Below are positions 11,259-19,572 of a stretch of DNA of 37,964 nt, piece after piece. Each line of letters opens with the position of its first letter. Positions within the stretch are counted from its first letter, which is position 1. The notes under the pieces were generated by a model that saw only the letters and a list, made by a program, of their open reading frames with translations, ran no database searches and was not told the DNA's origin. Source of the DNA: Nitrosomonadales bacterium (lineage in GTDB: Bacteria > Pseudomonadota > Gammaproteobacteria > Burkholderiales > SG8-39); NCBI GenBank assembly GCA_005240145.1, contig SBAS01000103.1, positions 1 to 37,964 of the forward strand. Reading direction: 5' to 3'. Both the position numbers and the translations under genes were made by a program.

Positions 11259-11383
11259 CACTGTTTGCCGGACAGGTTTTCGCGCACCCGGGGGCTGAAG
11301 GGCACGTTCACGGGTGGGGGATGGAGCATGTCCTCCTGTTTGCCGTGGTGTTCGCCTTCCTGGCCTTCGCAGCCAGGAAGTGA
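11234..11383 (+). CDS. Small His-containing membrane peptide, truncated HupE/UreJ-like
   Basis: 49-residue product: Ala-rich signal-like start ([17 protein letters not shown]), then [15 protein letters not shown] and one hydrophobic segment ([15 protein letters not shown]) ending ARK. The AHPG...GH..G...EH pattern resembles the first part of HupE/UreJ nickel permease-like proteins, which go on for several more membrane segments; here the protein stops after one. The ATG lies inside ureG and the stop overlaps the next gene's GTG, so it is embedded in the operon. A nickel-related role is inference from composition and position. Confidence 0.6.
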   Translation: MRSAAAALTLFAGQVFAHPGAEGHVHGWGMEHVLLFAVVFAFLAFAARK

Positions 11384-12186
11384 TTGGGCCGCTCCTAACC
11401 CAAAAAGTACATGACGGTCTGCGCGCCGGCGCGCAAGCCGTCGAATGCTCTCTGGACCTCGAGCGTTCCAGGACCACAGTCGAAGTGGATTCCTCCGGAT
11501 GGACGTGGGAGGGGCGGCGCTATCCGTTCCTCGAAACCTGCAGGGACCGGACCATCTACCACTGGACGGGCGAGAGCTTCCAGCCGGTGGCGCGTTACTC
11601 GAGCGCGCTCTACAAGCTGGTGCCGACGCAATGGGGCCCGCCGACCTTCGAAATCGACGGCATCAAGATGCTGCCCACGGCGCGCGTGTCGCCGTACGCC
11701 GATGCCGAGCGCAAGGTCGGCCTGATCCAGCCGCGCGGCAAAGTGATCCTGGATACCTGCGGCGGCCTGGGTTATTTTGCCGCGTGGTGCCTGCTGGGCG
11801 AGGCGCGGCAGGTGCTTTCCTACGAGAAGTCCGAAGACGTGATCTGGCTGCGCGGCCTCAATCCATGGTCGCCTCGGACTGGCGGCACACTGAGCCTGAC
11901 CCACGGCGACATCACCGCGGAGATCGTCAAACTATCCGCTGCGTCGGTGGACGCGGTGCTGCACGATCCGCCGCGCTTCGGCACCGCCGGGGAACTTTAT
12001 TCGCAGGCCTTCTATGACCAGCTCGCCCGGGTGCTCAAGCGCAAGGGCAAACTGTTCCACTACACCGGTTCGCCGAACAAACTGACCAGCGGCCGCAATG
12101 TGCCGAAGGAAGTCGTGAAGCGACTGCGGCAGGCGGGCTTCACGGCCGAACCGGAAGGCGACGGAGTGCTGGCGGTGAAGAAGTAA
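11380..12186 (+). CDS. COG2521-like predicted methyltransferase
   Basis: About 268 residues from a GTG at 11380 that overlaps the preceding stop (GTGA). The SAM-binding region is clear: motif I LDTCGGLGYFA at 124-134, an acidic strand end (LSYEK) about 15 residues later, and a catalytic-type HDPPRF at 195-200. KLFHYTGSPNKLTSGRNVPK near 220 matches the predicted archaeal-type methyltransferases of COG2521. Substrate unknown. An ATG at 11314 in the same frame would give a longer form overlapping the small gene by 70 bases; the GTG is preferred for coupling. It appears to be the last gene of the urease transcript. Confidence 0.75.
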   Translation: MIGPLLTQKVHDGLRAGAQAVECSLDLERSRTTVEVDSSGWTWEGRRYPFLETCRDRTIYHWTGESFQPVARYSSALYKLVPTQWGPPTFEIDGIKMLPTARVSPYADAERKVGLIQPRGKVILDTCGGLGYFAAWCLLGEARQVLSYEKSEDVIWLRGLNPWSPRTGGTLSLTHGDITAEIVKLSAASVDAVLHDPPRFGTAGELYSQAFYDQLARVLKRKGKLFHYTGSPNKLTSGRNVPKEVVKRLRQAGFTAEPEGDGVLAVKK

Positions 12187-12195
12187 AATTCCGCC

Positions 12196-12783
12196 ATGCC
12201 CAAAGGCGTTGTCGACTACGCGGGACTCAAGAGCGCGCAGAGCCAGGCGCTGCGCGATCTGCAGCCCAAGCCCGGCCGGCCGTTCGATCTCACCAAGATA
12301 GGCCATGTCGTCCTGATGTCGAGCGACCTGCAGCGCTCGGTGGAGTTCTATACCGGCGTCCTGGGCTTTCGTGTGTCGGATGTCTATCCCGAGACCATGA
12401 TGAAGGGCCGCATGGTGTTCATGCGCTGCGCCGCGGACCATCACGGCGTGGCGCTGATCGGCGCGGCCGCTGGCACGTCCTTGCAGCACGAGCTGCATCA
12501 CCTGGCCTTCGAGGTCGCGACGCTGGCGGAAGTGTTCCGCGCCCGTGGCTGGCTTCGCGCGCAGGGCGTGAAGATCGAATTCGAGGGCCGGCGCCGCGCC
12601 GGTTGCCAGGTGGCGGTGGAGTTCCGCGATCCCGACGGGCACTGGCTGGAAATCTACTGGGGCCTGGACCAGGTGGGCGCGGAGGGCAGGATCCGGCCGC
12701 CGCAGGAATGGCGCGAGTGCTTCACGCTCGAGGAGGCGGTCGCCGACGCGCCGCCGGGCCAGGATACTTCGCGGCTGGTTTGA
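12196..12783 (+). CDS. VOC (glyoxalase/extradiol dioxygenase fold) family protein
   Basis: 195 residues. Vicinal oxygen chelate fold: metal-ligand candidates His37 (KIGHVVLM), His102 (HELHHLAFEV) and Glu152 (DPDGHWLEIYW), the same His-His-Glu triad as type I extradiol dioxygenases and glyoxalases. SSDLQRSVEFYTGVLGF near 42 is the usual first beta-alpha unit. There is only one such pair of modules, so a single-domain enzyme or dimer is expected. It starts nine bases after the methyltransferase stop. Substrate not deducible; nearby catabolic genes suggest an aromatic or keto intermediate. Confidence 0.8.
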   Translation: MPKGVVDYAGLKSAQSQALRDLQPKPGRPFDLTKIGHVVLMSSDLQRSVEFYTGVLGFRVSDVYPETMMKGRMVFMRCAADHHGVALIGAAAGTSLQHELHHLAFEVATLAEVFRARGWLRAQGVKIEFEGRRRAGCQVAVEFRDPDGHWLEIYWGLDQVGAEGRIRPPQEWRECFTLEEAVADAPPGQDTSRLV

Positions 12784-12822
12784 TTTTTTCTGAATAAGAA
12801 CAAACAAATAGTTCGCCGGCGC

Positions 12823-13686
12823 GTGCTGCGCGGCATCGCGCTCAACCGGACGCCGGGCTTCCATTTCCCTGGCAATTTTCTCGACGTTTCCTTCGACAGG
12901 GTCGGCCGCAAGGGCACGCGGCTCTCCATCGACCCCGGTCCCTGGAGCGCCGATGCCTCCGGCCAGACCGACCTTGGCGCCCTGGCGATCCTCGCCGATC
13001 TCGCGCTCGGTGCGAGCATCCGTGCGCAGCTCTCGCGCGAGACGCGCATCGCCACGGTCAGCCTGAGCCTGCAGTTCACGGGCGCGCCGCGCCAGGGGCG
13101 GCTGCAGGCGCGCGGCGAGTTCCAGGGCTTTTTCGAGCGCGGCGCCGGGCGGCTGGGGCTGAGCCGCGTCACGGTGGCCGGCGGCGCGGGGCAGGTGTGC
13201 TACGGCACCGGCAGCTTCATGGTGCTGGCGCCGCCGAAGGGCGTGGTGCTGCACCCTGTACCGCTACGAAATCGCCGCGCGGCGGGTCCAGCCCGGCTGC
13301 GCGAGGACGAATTAAGCGATGACGAGAGGCTGGTGATGCATGCCGCGGACAGGGCTCTCAAGGGAAAGAATTTCATTGCAAACTTCTGGGGCGGGAGGCG
13401 CGGCGTCCTGAAGAACGGCCTGCACGCGGGAAACCGCGTCGGCCACGCGCAGGGTGGCATCCTCGTCGCTTTGGCAGCGAAGAATGCCGTCGCCGTGCTC
13501 GCGGGAAACTGGCAGCTGGCTGCCGTGACGGCGCTCTACATCAGCCCGGGCGAGGGCCGAACGCTGCGGGCGACATCGACGATCGTCCACCAGGGTCGAC
13601 TCACCGCCGTGGTGCGCACGCAGGTCACCGGCAAAAGCCGGCGTCGCGTGCTGGAAGTCGTCACCACGCATAGCGCCGTTGCCTGA
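12823..13686 (+). CDS. Acyl-CoA thioesterase-like protein with two hotdog domains
   Basis: 287 residues from GTG 12823. Two PaaI-like hotdog halves are visible: residues about 25-145 (ADASGQTDLGALAILADLALGAS is the central helix, followed by ATVSLSLQFTGAP) and about 160-287 (central helix NRVGHAQGGILVALAAKNAV, then WQLAAVTALYISPGEG and RATSTIVHQGRLTAVVRTQV). Tandem hotdog proteins usually hydrolyse acyl-CoA thioesters in the cytoplasm. No upstream ATG fits; the frame is closed at 12781, so the start lies between there and 12823. A gap of 39 bases separates it from the VOC gene. Confidence 0.7.
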   Translation: MLRGIALNRTPGFHFPGNFLDVSFDRVGRKGTRLSIDPGPWSADASGQTDLGALAILADLALGASIRAQLSRETRIATVSLSLQFTGAPRQGRLQARGEFQGFFERGAGRLGLSRVTVAGGAGQVCYGTGSFMVLAPPKGVVLHPVPLRNRRAAGPARLREDELSDDERLVMHAADRALKGKNFIANFWGGRRGVLKNGLHAGNRVGHAQGGILVALAAKNAVAVLAGNWQLAAVTALYISPGEGRTLRATSTIVHQGRLTAVVRTQVTGKSRRRVLEVVTTHSAVA

Positions 13687-13713
13687 AACTGCAGTCCTGA
13701 TGAGGTTCTCCAC

Positions 13714-14673
13714 ATGACCGCCCGTACCCACGTCCTGCTCTGGGCCGATTCGACGGCCACCTATGTCGAAGCGATCAAGGATGCCGGCCTCGCCGGTCGC
13801 GTCGTGGTCGATACCTTGCCGCGCAAGGAGAAACCCACGGCCGAACAGATGGCACGCACCGAGGCTCTGATGTCCTATGGCGCGCCGCCGGGACTGCTTC
13901 CGGCCATGCCGAAACTGCGCTGGGCCCAGTCCATGACTGCGGGCGTCGAGGGTTGGATGGCCTTGCCCGACCTGCCGGAAAACCTGCTGCTCACCTGCGC
14001 GCGCGGTACCCACGAGGAATCGATGCCGGAGAACATCCTTGGCGCCCTGTTCTATGTCGCCAAACCGTATGCCGCGGCGGCGGAGAACCAGAAGCAGGCG
14101 AAATGGGTCCATAGCGTCGCGCAACCGCTGACCGGCAAGACGCTCGGCATCCTCGGGCTGGGCGCCATCAGCAAAGGCGTCGCGCGCCTTGCCGTCGCGC
14201 TCGGCATGCGCGTAATCGGCACCAAGCGCCGGCCGGAACCGGTGGCAAATGTCGCAGAGGTTCTGGCGCCTGAACGCACGCCCGAGGTGCTTGCGCGAGC
14301 CGACTTTTTGCTGCTGCTGTTGCCGGCGACGGCGGAAACCGACAACTTCATCAACACAGAGCGCCTGGCGATGATGAAATCCACTGCCTGGCTGCTGAAT
14401 TTCGGCCGCGGCCACGTCATCAAGGATGACGACCTGGTTGCCGCGATCCAGGGACACAGGATCGCGGGCGCGGTGCTCGACGTGTTCCGGCAGGAGCCCT
14501 TGCCCGCCGACCATCCGTTCTGGACCACCCCCGGGATCATCGTCCTGCCCCATATTGGCGGTCCGCATCCGCAGCGCGACAGGATCGTCGCGCGCCTGTT
14601 CGTCGAAAACCTGGGCCGCTTTCTGGACGGCAAGCCTCTGCAAGAGGTCGTAGATCGAAAAGCGGGTTACTGA
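13714..14673 (+). CDS. D-2-hydroxyacid dehydrogenase (NAD(P)-dependent)
   Basis: 319 residues of the D-isomer-specific 2-hydroxyacid dehydrogenase family. Rossmann motif GLGAISKG near 148-155 after GKTLGI, catalytic Arg in LNFGRGHVIKDDDL near 230, catalytic Glu region VFRQEPLPADHPFW near 258, and catalytic His in LPHIGGPHP near 278. It interconverts 2-oxo and D-2-hydroxy acids. The closest look is to the GhrA/phosphoglycerate dehydrogenase-like group; substrate unknown. Convergent with the LigJ-like gene, whose stop is two bases away. Confidence 0.88.
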   Translation: MTARTHVLLWADSTATYVEAIKDAGLAGRVVVDTLPRKEKPTAEQMARTEALMSYGAPPGLLPAMPKLRWAQSMTAGVEGWMALPDLPENLLLTCARGTHEESMPENILGALFYVAKPYAAAAENQKQAKWVHSVAQPLTGKTLGILGLGAISKGVARLAVALGMRVIGTKRRPEPVANVAEVLAPERTPEVLARADFLLLLLPATAETDNFINTERLAMMKSTAWLLNFGRGHVIKDDDLVAAIQGHRIAGAVLDVFRQEPLPADHPFWTTPGIIVLPHIGGPHPQRDRIVARLFVENLGRFLDGKPLQEVVDRKAGY

Positions 14674-14674
14674 C

Positions 14675-15667
14675 TCAGCCTTTGAAGCGCGGATAGACCT
14701 TGCGGACGTTGCCTTCGAAGATTTTCTTCTTGTCTGCGGCCGATACCCAGTCGATGGCATCGATGTAGCGTTTGGTGTCGTCGAAGTACTGTCCGGTTTC
14801 GGGATCGATGCCGCGTACGGCGCCGACCATCTCGGATGCGAACAGGATGTTGTCCGCCGGTATGACTTTCAGCAGCAGTTCGATGCCCGGCAGGTGGTAG
14901 ACGCAGGTGTCGAAGAACACGTTGCCGAGCAGCAGCTCCTTCAGGGGCGGGCGCTTCATGTCCTGCGCCAGGCCCCGGTAGCGGCCCCAGTGGTAGGGCA
15001 CCGCGCCGCCGCCGTGCGGGATGACGAATTTGAGCGTCGGGAAGTCCCTGAACAGGTCCGAGGTGAGGAACTGCATGAATGCCGTGGTGTCGGCGTTGAG
15101 GTAGTGCGCGCCGGTGAAATGGAACGCCGGATTGCAGGAGGCGCTCACGTGCACCATCGCCGGCACGTCCAACTCCACCATTTTCTCATAAAGCGGATAC
15201 CACCACCTGTCGCCGAGGGGAGGTTCCTTCCACCAGCCGCCCGAAGGATCGGGGTTCAGGTTGCAGCCGACGAAGCCGAGTTCGCCGATGCAGCGCTCGA
15301 GCTCCGCGATGCAGTTCGCGGGCGGCACGCCGGGGGACTGCGGCAGCTGGCAGACGGCGGCAAAGTTGGCCGGATACAGGCTGCAGACACGATGGATCAG
15401 GTCATTGCACTGCCGCGACCAGGCCTCGCTCACCTTGACGTCGCCGACATGGTGTTCCATCGAGCCCGCGCGTGGCGAAAAGAAGGTCAGGTCCGAGCCG
15501 CGCTCGCGCTGCATCTTCAGCTGCGCGCCTTCCAGGGAATCCCGGATCTCCTGGTCGGAAATGACCGGTTTTGAAAAACAATTCTTTAAACTGGAAAGTT
15601 GATTCTTTCTCCAATCCCACAGTCCCGCGGGGGCGGTGGTGTAGTGCCCGTGGCAGTCGACGATCAT
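14675..15667 (-). CDS. ligJ: Amidohydrolase, 4-oxalomesaconate hydratase (LigJ)-like
   Basis: 330 residues from ATG 15667. MIVDCHGHYTTAP at the N-terminus, HGH at 6-8 as the first metal ligands, is typical of LigJ and its amidohydrolase_2 relatives; NLNPDPSGGWW near 170, FVIPHGGGAVPYHWGR near 240 and NILFASEMVGAVRGIDP near 285 follow the same family. LigJ hydrates 4-oxalomesaconate in the protocatechuate 4,5-cleavage and gallate routes. Longer in-frame starts upstream would overlap the preceding gene and lack similarity. Starts seven bases after the D-aminoacylase-like stop, so both form one operon. Exact substrate is inference. Bases 15570-15615 form an AT-rich patch. Confidence 0.78.
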   Translation of the reverse strand: MIVDCHGHYTTAPAGLWDWRKNQLSSLKNCFSKPVISDQEIRDSLEGAQLKMQRERGSDLTFFSPRAGSMEHHVGDVKVSEAWSRQCNDLIHRVCSLYPANFAAVCQLPQSPGVPPANCIAELERCIGELGFVGCNLNPDPSGGWWKEPPLGDRWWYPLYEKMVELDVPAMVHVSASCNPAFHFTGAHYLNADTTAFMQFLTSDLFRDFPTLKFVIPHGGGAVPYHWGRYRGLAQDMKRPPLKELLLGNVFFDTCVYHLPGIELLLKVIPADNILFASEMVGAVRGIDPETGQYFDDTKRYIDAIDWVSAADKKKIFEGNVRKVYPRFKG

Positions 15668-15674
15668 CGGCTGC

Positions 15675-17357
15675 TCAGGCGTCGAAATCGCGCAGGACGC
15701 GGCCTGGCAGCCGGTCGGGACGCGTCGCGCCGTGCTCGTTTGCGACGCGCACGCCATTGACCCAGACGCCGTGCACGCCGATGGGCGGCGTGATGAGGCG
15801 CGTGCCGCCGGCGGGCAGGTCCTGGATGCGTTTTTTCGGCCCGCGATTCACGCGCGCCGGGTCGAAGAGCAGCAGGTCGGCGGCGAACCCGGTTTTCAGC
15901 GCGCCGCGGTCCTTGATGCCGAAAACCGCGGCCGAATCGCTGGTGAGTTTTTGCACCGCCTGCTCCATTTTCAGCAGCTTTTTTTCGCGCGCCCAATGGC
16001 CGAGCAGGTGCAGGCCGAAGCCAGCGTCGTTGAACAGCGTCAGGTGCGCGCCGGCGTCCGAGAGCGATACCAGGCTGTGCGGATGGCGCAGCATCTCGCC
16101 GACCGCCTGTTCGTCCGAGTTGAGCAACAGGGCGCTGAACTCGGTGTCGAGGCCCTCGGCGAGCGCCAGGTCGAGGAGCGCATCGAGCGGGTCGGCGCCG
16201 GTGGCGAGCGCCATGTCAGCCACCGTCTGCTGCTGCCACTGCCGGTGCGCGGGCAGCCGGACGTTCTCGATGTAGACCTTTTCCCAGTCCGCGTTGAAAA
16301 GACGTGTGGCGACGGGAGGACCCGAAATCTCGGCGCGCACCGCGTCGCGAAATCCCTTGTCGCCGAGCATCCGCTCGTAGCTCTTGCCTTTGAGGGAGAG
16401 CGCGGGCTTCCACGCCGCCAGCCCCTCGAAGGTGTAGGGCGAGTGCAGCGTGAAATCCATGGTGAGCGGGCAGCAGGAGATCGCGCCCAGCATGCGCCGG
16501 CCGCGCCGGTTCGCCGCCGAGATTTTCTCCAGTTCCTCGAACACCGTGCGCGGGCTGCTGTTGTTGTGCAGGAGCGCGGCGACAACCACCGGCCGGCCCG
16601 AGTCCGCCGCCAGCTCCTCGAGGAATTCCATCTTCGACTGGGCGCCCTTGGTGAGCATGAACACGCCGCGCCCGGCTTCCCTGAGGCAGCCGACCAGCGC
16701 GCGCAGTTCCTGCTCGTCGGCCAGGCGCGAGGGCATCGGGATGCCGGCGTGGCCGTTGTGGTTGGGCGAGGTGGAGGTGGCGAAACCCACGGCGCCGGCG
16801 CGCATGCCCTCGAGCACGATGTCCTTCATCTGCGCGATCTCCGCGCCGGTGGCGGCGCGCTTCGGCGCGTCCGCGCCCATGACGTAGGTGCGCACCGAGG
16901 AATGGCCGACGTAGCAGGCGATGTTCAGCGCCACGCCCCCGCGCTCGAGCATGGAGAAAAATTCCGGGATGGATTCGAAATCCCAGCGCGTGCCCGCCTG
17001 CAGCACTTCCAGCGACATGCCCTCGACCTGCGTCAGGTTCTTCAGGATCAGTTCTCGATCGGCCGGCCGGCACGGGGCGATGGTGAAGCCGCAGTTGCCG
17101 ATGATCGCGGTGGTGACGCCCAGCGCCGGCGAGGGCGTGGCGTGCGGATCCCAGGTGAGCTGCGCGTCGTAATGCGTGTGGTTATCGATGATCCCGGGCA
17201 TCAACGCCAATCCGTCCGCATTGATGGTTTCCCTTGCACTGTCCTTTATCTTCCCCAGTGCAGAAATTCGACCCTGATAGACCCCCAGATCACCCCTGAC
17301 GGGTGCGGCGCCCAAACCGTCGAAGAGCAGGGCATCTCGAATGACAAGATCGTGCAT
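15675..17357 (-). CDS. D-aminoacylase / N-acyl-D-amino-acid deacylase-like amidohydrolase
   Basis: 560 residues, full length for the family. Metal-binding HTHYDAQ at 60-66 following GIIDNH, VTTAIIGNCGFTIAP near 80, the Cys of NCGF being a typical metal ligand, and SLSDAGAHLTLFNDAGFG near 430 with the catalytic Asp. The family hydrolyses N-acyl-D-amino acids or related amides in the cytoplasm. First gene of a two-gene minus-strand operon with the LigJ-like gene; divergent from the SDR gene with only 20 bases between starts. Confidence 0.87.
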   Translation of the reverse strand: MHDLVIRDALLFDGLGAAPVRGDLGVYQGRISALGKIKDSARETINADGLALMPGIIDNHTHYDAQLTWDPHATPSPALGVTTAIIGNCGFTIAPCRPADRELILKNLTQVEGMSLEVLQAGTRWDFESIPEFFSMLERGGVALNIACYVGHSSVRTYVMGADAPKRAATGAEIAQMKDIVLEGMRAGAVGFATSTSPNHNGHAGIPMPSRLADEQELRALVGCLREAGRGVFMLTKGAQSKMEFLEELAADSGRPVVVAALLHNNSSPRTVFEELEKISAANRRGRRMLGAISCCPLTMDFTLHSPYTFEGLAAWKPALSLKGKSYERMLGDKGFRDAVRAEISGPPVATRLFNADWEKVYIENVRLPAHRQWQQQTVADMALATGADPLDALLDLALAEGLDTEFSALLLNSDEQAVGEMLRHPHSLVSLSDAGAHLTLFNDAGFGLHLLGHWAREKKLLKMEQAVQKLTSDSAAVFGIKDRGALKTGFAADLLLFDPARVNRGPKKRIQDLPAGGTRLITPPIGVHGVWVNGVRVANEHGATRPDRLPGRVLRDFDA

Positions 17358-17362
17358 GCCTC

Positions 17363-17368
17363 TATACT
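17363..17368 (+). promoter_or_regulatory. Possible -10 element for the SDR gene
   Basis: TATACT ten bases before the SDR ATG in the 20-base divergent gap. No matching -35 was recognised, and the spacing would give a very short or absent leader, so this is only a candidate. Confidence 0.25.
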
Positions 17369-17377
17369 ACCGACCCC

Positions 17378-18100
17378 ATGGAGCTTTTTGACCTGAAAGG
17401 CAAAACGGCCCTCGTCACGGGCGCGGCCAACGGCATCGGCAAGGCGACGGCGGACCTGCTGGAGAAGGCCGGCGCCGCGGTGGCGCGGATCGATATCAAT
17501 GCCGCGCCGGGCGTCATTTCCGCCGACGTCGCGGACGAACAGGCGATGGAAAAGGCCTTCAAGAAGGTCGGCGCCGTCGACATCCTGGTCAACAACGCCG
17601 GCATCGCGGTGCGCAAAAACGCGCTCGACATCACGCGCGAGGACTGGGACCGGGTAATGGCCGTCAACGTCTCGGGCCTGTTCCTTTGCTCGCGCATTGC
17701 CGCGCGAGGCATGAAGGAAATTGGCAAGGACGGGTTGCCCCGTGGCGGCTCGATCGTCAATCTCGCCTCCATCATGGGATTTTCCGGTGGCCTGTTTCCC
17801 AATCCGGCCTACCAGGCCTCGAAAGGGGCGGTGGTGAACCTCACGCGCGCGCTGGCGCTGGAATTTGCCGAGCACAAGATTCGCGTCAATGCCGTGGCGC
17901 CGACCTTCGTGCGCACGCCGCTTACTTCGCCGGTGTTCAGCAACCCCGAGGTGCTGCGGAAAGTCATGGAGCACACCCCGCTCGGCGTGCTGCCGGAAGT
18001 GGAGGACATCGCCGCCGCGATTCTGTTTCTCGCCAGTCCGGCGGCGCGCTGCATCACCGGCGTCACGCTGCCGGTGGATTCAGGCTACCTCGCGCGCTAG
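17378..18100 (+). CDS. SDR family oxidoreductase
   Basis: 240-residue classical short-chain dehydrogenase. Cofactor motif TGAANGIG at 14-21, NNAG at 72-75, catalytic Ser131, Tyr145 and Lys149 (YQASK), and the C-terminal PVDSGYLAR typical of the FabG-like group. Uses NAD(P)H to oxidise or reduce an alcohol/ketone; substrate unknown. Divergent from the amidohydrolase pair and followed by the separately promoted ArsR gene. Confidence 0.9.
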   Translation: MELFDLKGKTALVTGAANGIGKATADLLEKAGAAVARIDINAAPGVISADVADEQAMEKAFKKVGAVDILVNNAGIAVRKNALDITREDWDRVMAVNVSGLFLCSRIAARGMKEIGKDGLPRGGSIVNLASIMGFSGGLFPNPAYQASKGAVVNLTRALALEFAEHKIRVNAVAPTFVRTPLTSPVFSNPEVLRKVMEHTPLGVLPEVEDIAAAILFLASPAARCITGVTLPVDSGYLAR

Positions 18101-18108
18101 CCTCTTTA

Positions 18109-18138
18109 TTTGACTTGCATTTAACATGTGTGTTAAAT
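18109..18138 (+). promoter_or_regulatory. Promoter with overlapping ArsR-type operator
   Basis: TTGACT (18109-18114), 17-base spacer, TTAAAT (18132-18137) make a good sigma-70 promoter 7 bases before the ArsR ATG. A perfect 8-bp inverted repeat atttaaca/tgttaaat (18119-18126 and 18131-18138, 4-base spacer) covers the spacer and -10 element. This is the expected arrangement for autorepression by the downstream ArsR protein. Confidence 0.75.
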
Positions 18139-18144
18139 AAAGGC

Positions 18145-18465
18145 ATGGACCGGCTCTCCTCGACCTTTGCTGCGCTCGCCGACCCGACGCGGCGCGCGAT
18201 CCTGGCGCGCCTGGCGAAGGGCGAGGCCACGGTGGGCGATCTTGCGGCGCCCTTTGACATCTCGCTTCCGGCCGTCTCGCGCCACCTCAAGGTGCTGGCG
18301 CACGCCGGGCTCATCGAGCGGGAAGTGGACGCGCAGTGGCGCCTTTGCCGGCTCAAGGGCAGGCCGCTGCGCGAGGCGCATGGCTGGCTGGAGGGCTACC
18401 GGCGCTATTGGGAAGAAAGCCTGGACCGCCTGACCGACTATCTGGAGAAAGGGACCAAGAAATGA
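18145..18465 (+). CDS. ArsR-family winged-helix regulator
   Basis: 106 residues. ALADPTRRAILARLAKGEATVGDLA near the start and the recognition region ISLPAVSRHLKVLAHAGLIERE at about 45-66 are the classic ArsR winged helix-turn-helix. It lacks the Cys-Val-Cys metal box, so it belongs to the non-metal ArsR group that typically precedes SRPBCC/AHSA1 genes. It probably represses itself and the downstream genes through the inverted repeat at 18119-18138. The stop overlaps the next ATG. Confidence 0.92.
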   Translation: MDRLSSTFAALADPTRRAILARLAKGEATVGDLAAPFDISLPAVSRHLKVLAHAGLIEREVDAQWRLCRLKGRPLREAHGWLEGYRRYWEESLDRLTDYLEKGTKK

Positions 18466-19535
18466 ACCGTGCCGCGACCTTCGATCTCACCCTGAAGCGT
18501 CACATCCGCGCCCCGCGCGAGAAGGTGTTCGACGCCTTCGTCAAGGCCGAGCACGCGCGCCACTGGATGTGCCCGCGCGGCATGACCATGCCGGTGGCCG
18601 AGTTCGATGTGCGCGTGGGTGGCAAGTACCGCATGACCATGCGTTCGCGCGACGGCGACCAGTTCACGGTTGGCGGCAGCTACCGCGAGGTGAAGCGGCC
18701 CGAGCGCATCGCCTATACCTGGGGCTGGCAGGGCGAGAACATGCCCAACGTGGAGACGCTGATCACGCTCGCGTTGAGCGAACGCGACGGTGTCACCGAA
18801 CTGGTGATGACCCACTCCGGCTTCCAGGATGAAGCGATGTGCGCTTCGCATGAGACCGGCTGGAACTCGGGTTTGAACAAGCTGTGTGAGTTGACCGACG
18901 CGCGCGGCCAGGCGGCGGTGGTCACGCTGATCGGAGATCCGCGCAGCACCTATGTGCGCAGCGTGCGTATGGGATTGGCGGAGAAAGGCGTCAAGTACAC
19001 GGTGCAGAATGCCGCACCCCACTCGCCCGAAATCCTTGCAATTCATCCCTTTGGCCGCCTGCCTGCGTTGCGCGACGGACCGATCGAGATTTTCGAAACC
19101 AGCGCGATCCTGCGCTACGTGGAAGAGGCCTTTCCCGGCCCGAGCCTGCTGCCCGGCAACATCCGCGACCGTGCGCGCTGCGAACAGTGGGTCAGCGCCT
19201 TGAACTCCTACATCGACGGCCCGCTGATCCGGCGCTATGTATTGAAATATGTCTTTCCCGCCGACGGCAAGCCTGACCGCGCCGCGATCGACGCCGCCGT
19301 GAAGGAAATGCCGGCCTTGCTGGCGATACTTGACGGCGCGTACGGCGCGCGCGACTACCTGGCCGGCGGCGCGTTCTCCATCGCCGACCTGATTCTCGCG
19401 CCGATGCTGTTCTACGTAGAGATGTTTCCGGAAGGCAAAGCGCTGCTGCCGAAGTACCCGAACCTGATGCGCGGCCAAGCGGCGATACGCGGGCGCGCCA
19501 GCTTCAAGGAAACCATGCCGCCGACGGGCGCTTGA
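18462..19535 (+). CDS. Fusion protein: SRPBCC (AHSA1-like) domain plus glutathione S-transferase
   Basis: 357 residues in one uninterrupted frame. Residues 1-145 are an AHSA1/CalC-like SRPBCC domain (RHIRAPREKVFDAFVKAEH, GGSYREVKRPERIAYTWGW, and the C-terminal helix HETGWNSGLNKLCEL), a ligand-binding helix-grip fold. Residues about 152-357 are a GST: thioredoxin-like part starting VVTLIGDPRSTYVRSVRM, cis-Pro in FGRLPALRDG, ETSAILRYVEEAFPG, then the helical domain with GAFSIADLILAPML. The two domains are normally separate proteins. The ATG overlaps the arsR stop. A joint role in binding and conjugating a small hydrophobic compound is inference. Confidence 0.88.
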   Translation: MNRAATFDLTLKRHIRAPREKVFDAFVKAEHARHWMCPRGMTMPVAEFDVRVGGKYRMTMRSRDGDQFTVGGSYREVKRPERIAYTWGWQGENMPNVETLITLALSERDGVTELVMTHSGFQDEAMCASHETGWNSGLNKLCELTDARGQAAVVTLIGDPRSTYVRSVRMGLAEKGVKYTVQNAAPHSPEILAIHPFGRLPALRDGPIEIFETSAILRYVEEAFPGPSLLPGNIRDRARCEQWVSALNSYIDGPLIRRYVLKYVFPADGKPDRAAIDAAVKEMPALLAILDGAYGARDYLAGGAFSIADLILAPMLFYVEMFPEGKALLPKYPNLMRGQAAIRGRASFKETMPPTGA

Positions 19536-19572
19536 TCGCTGAACGAGATTCTCAGCCGGCGAAGGAGGGCAA

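Noticed and set aside
15668-15757. 30-residue N-terminal extension of the LigJ-like protein
   Set aside because: It lies within the upstream gene and the family begins with the MIVDCHGHY segment.
15732-17396. 554-codon open frame on the plus strand opposite the D-aminoacylase-like gene
   Set aside because: Composition is Arg/Gln/Val-rich with no motif, while the minus-strand product has metal-binding HTHYD and full family length.
18880-18930. Possible sequencing error joining SRPBCC and GST genes
   Set aside because: The linker is in frame with no start codon or ribosome site for a separate GST; kept as a true fusion but reads should be checked.
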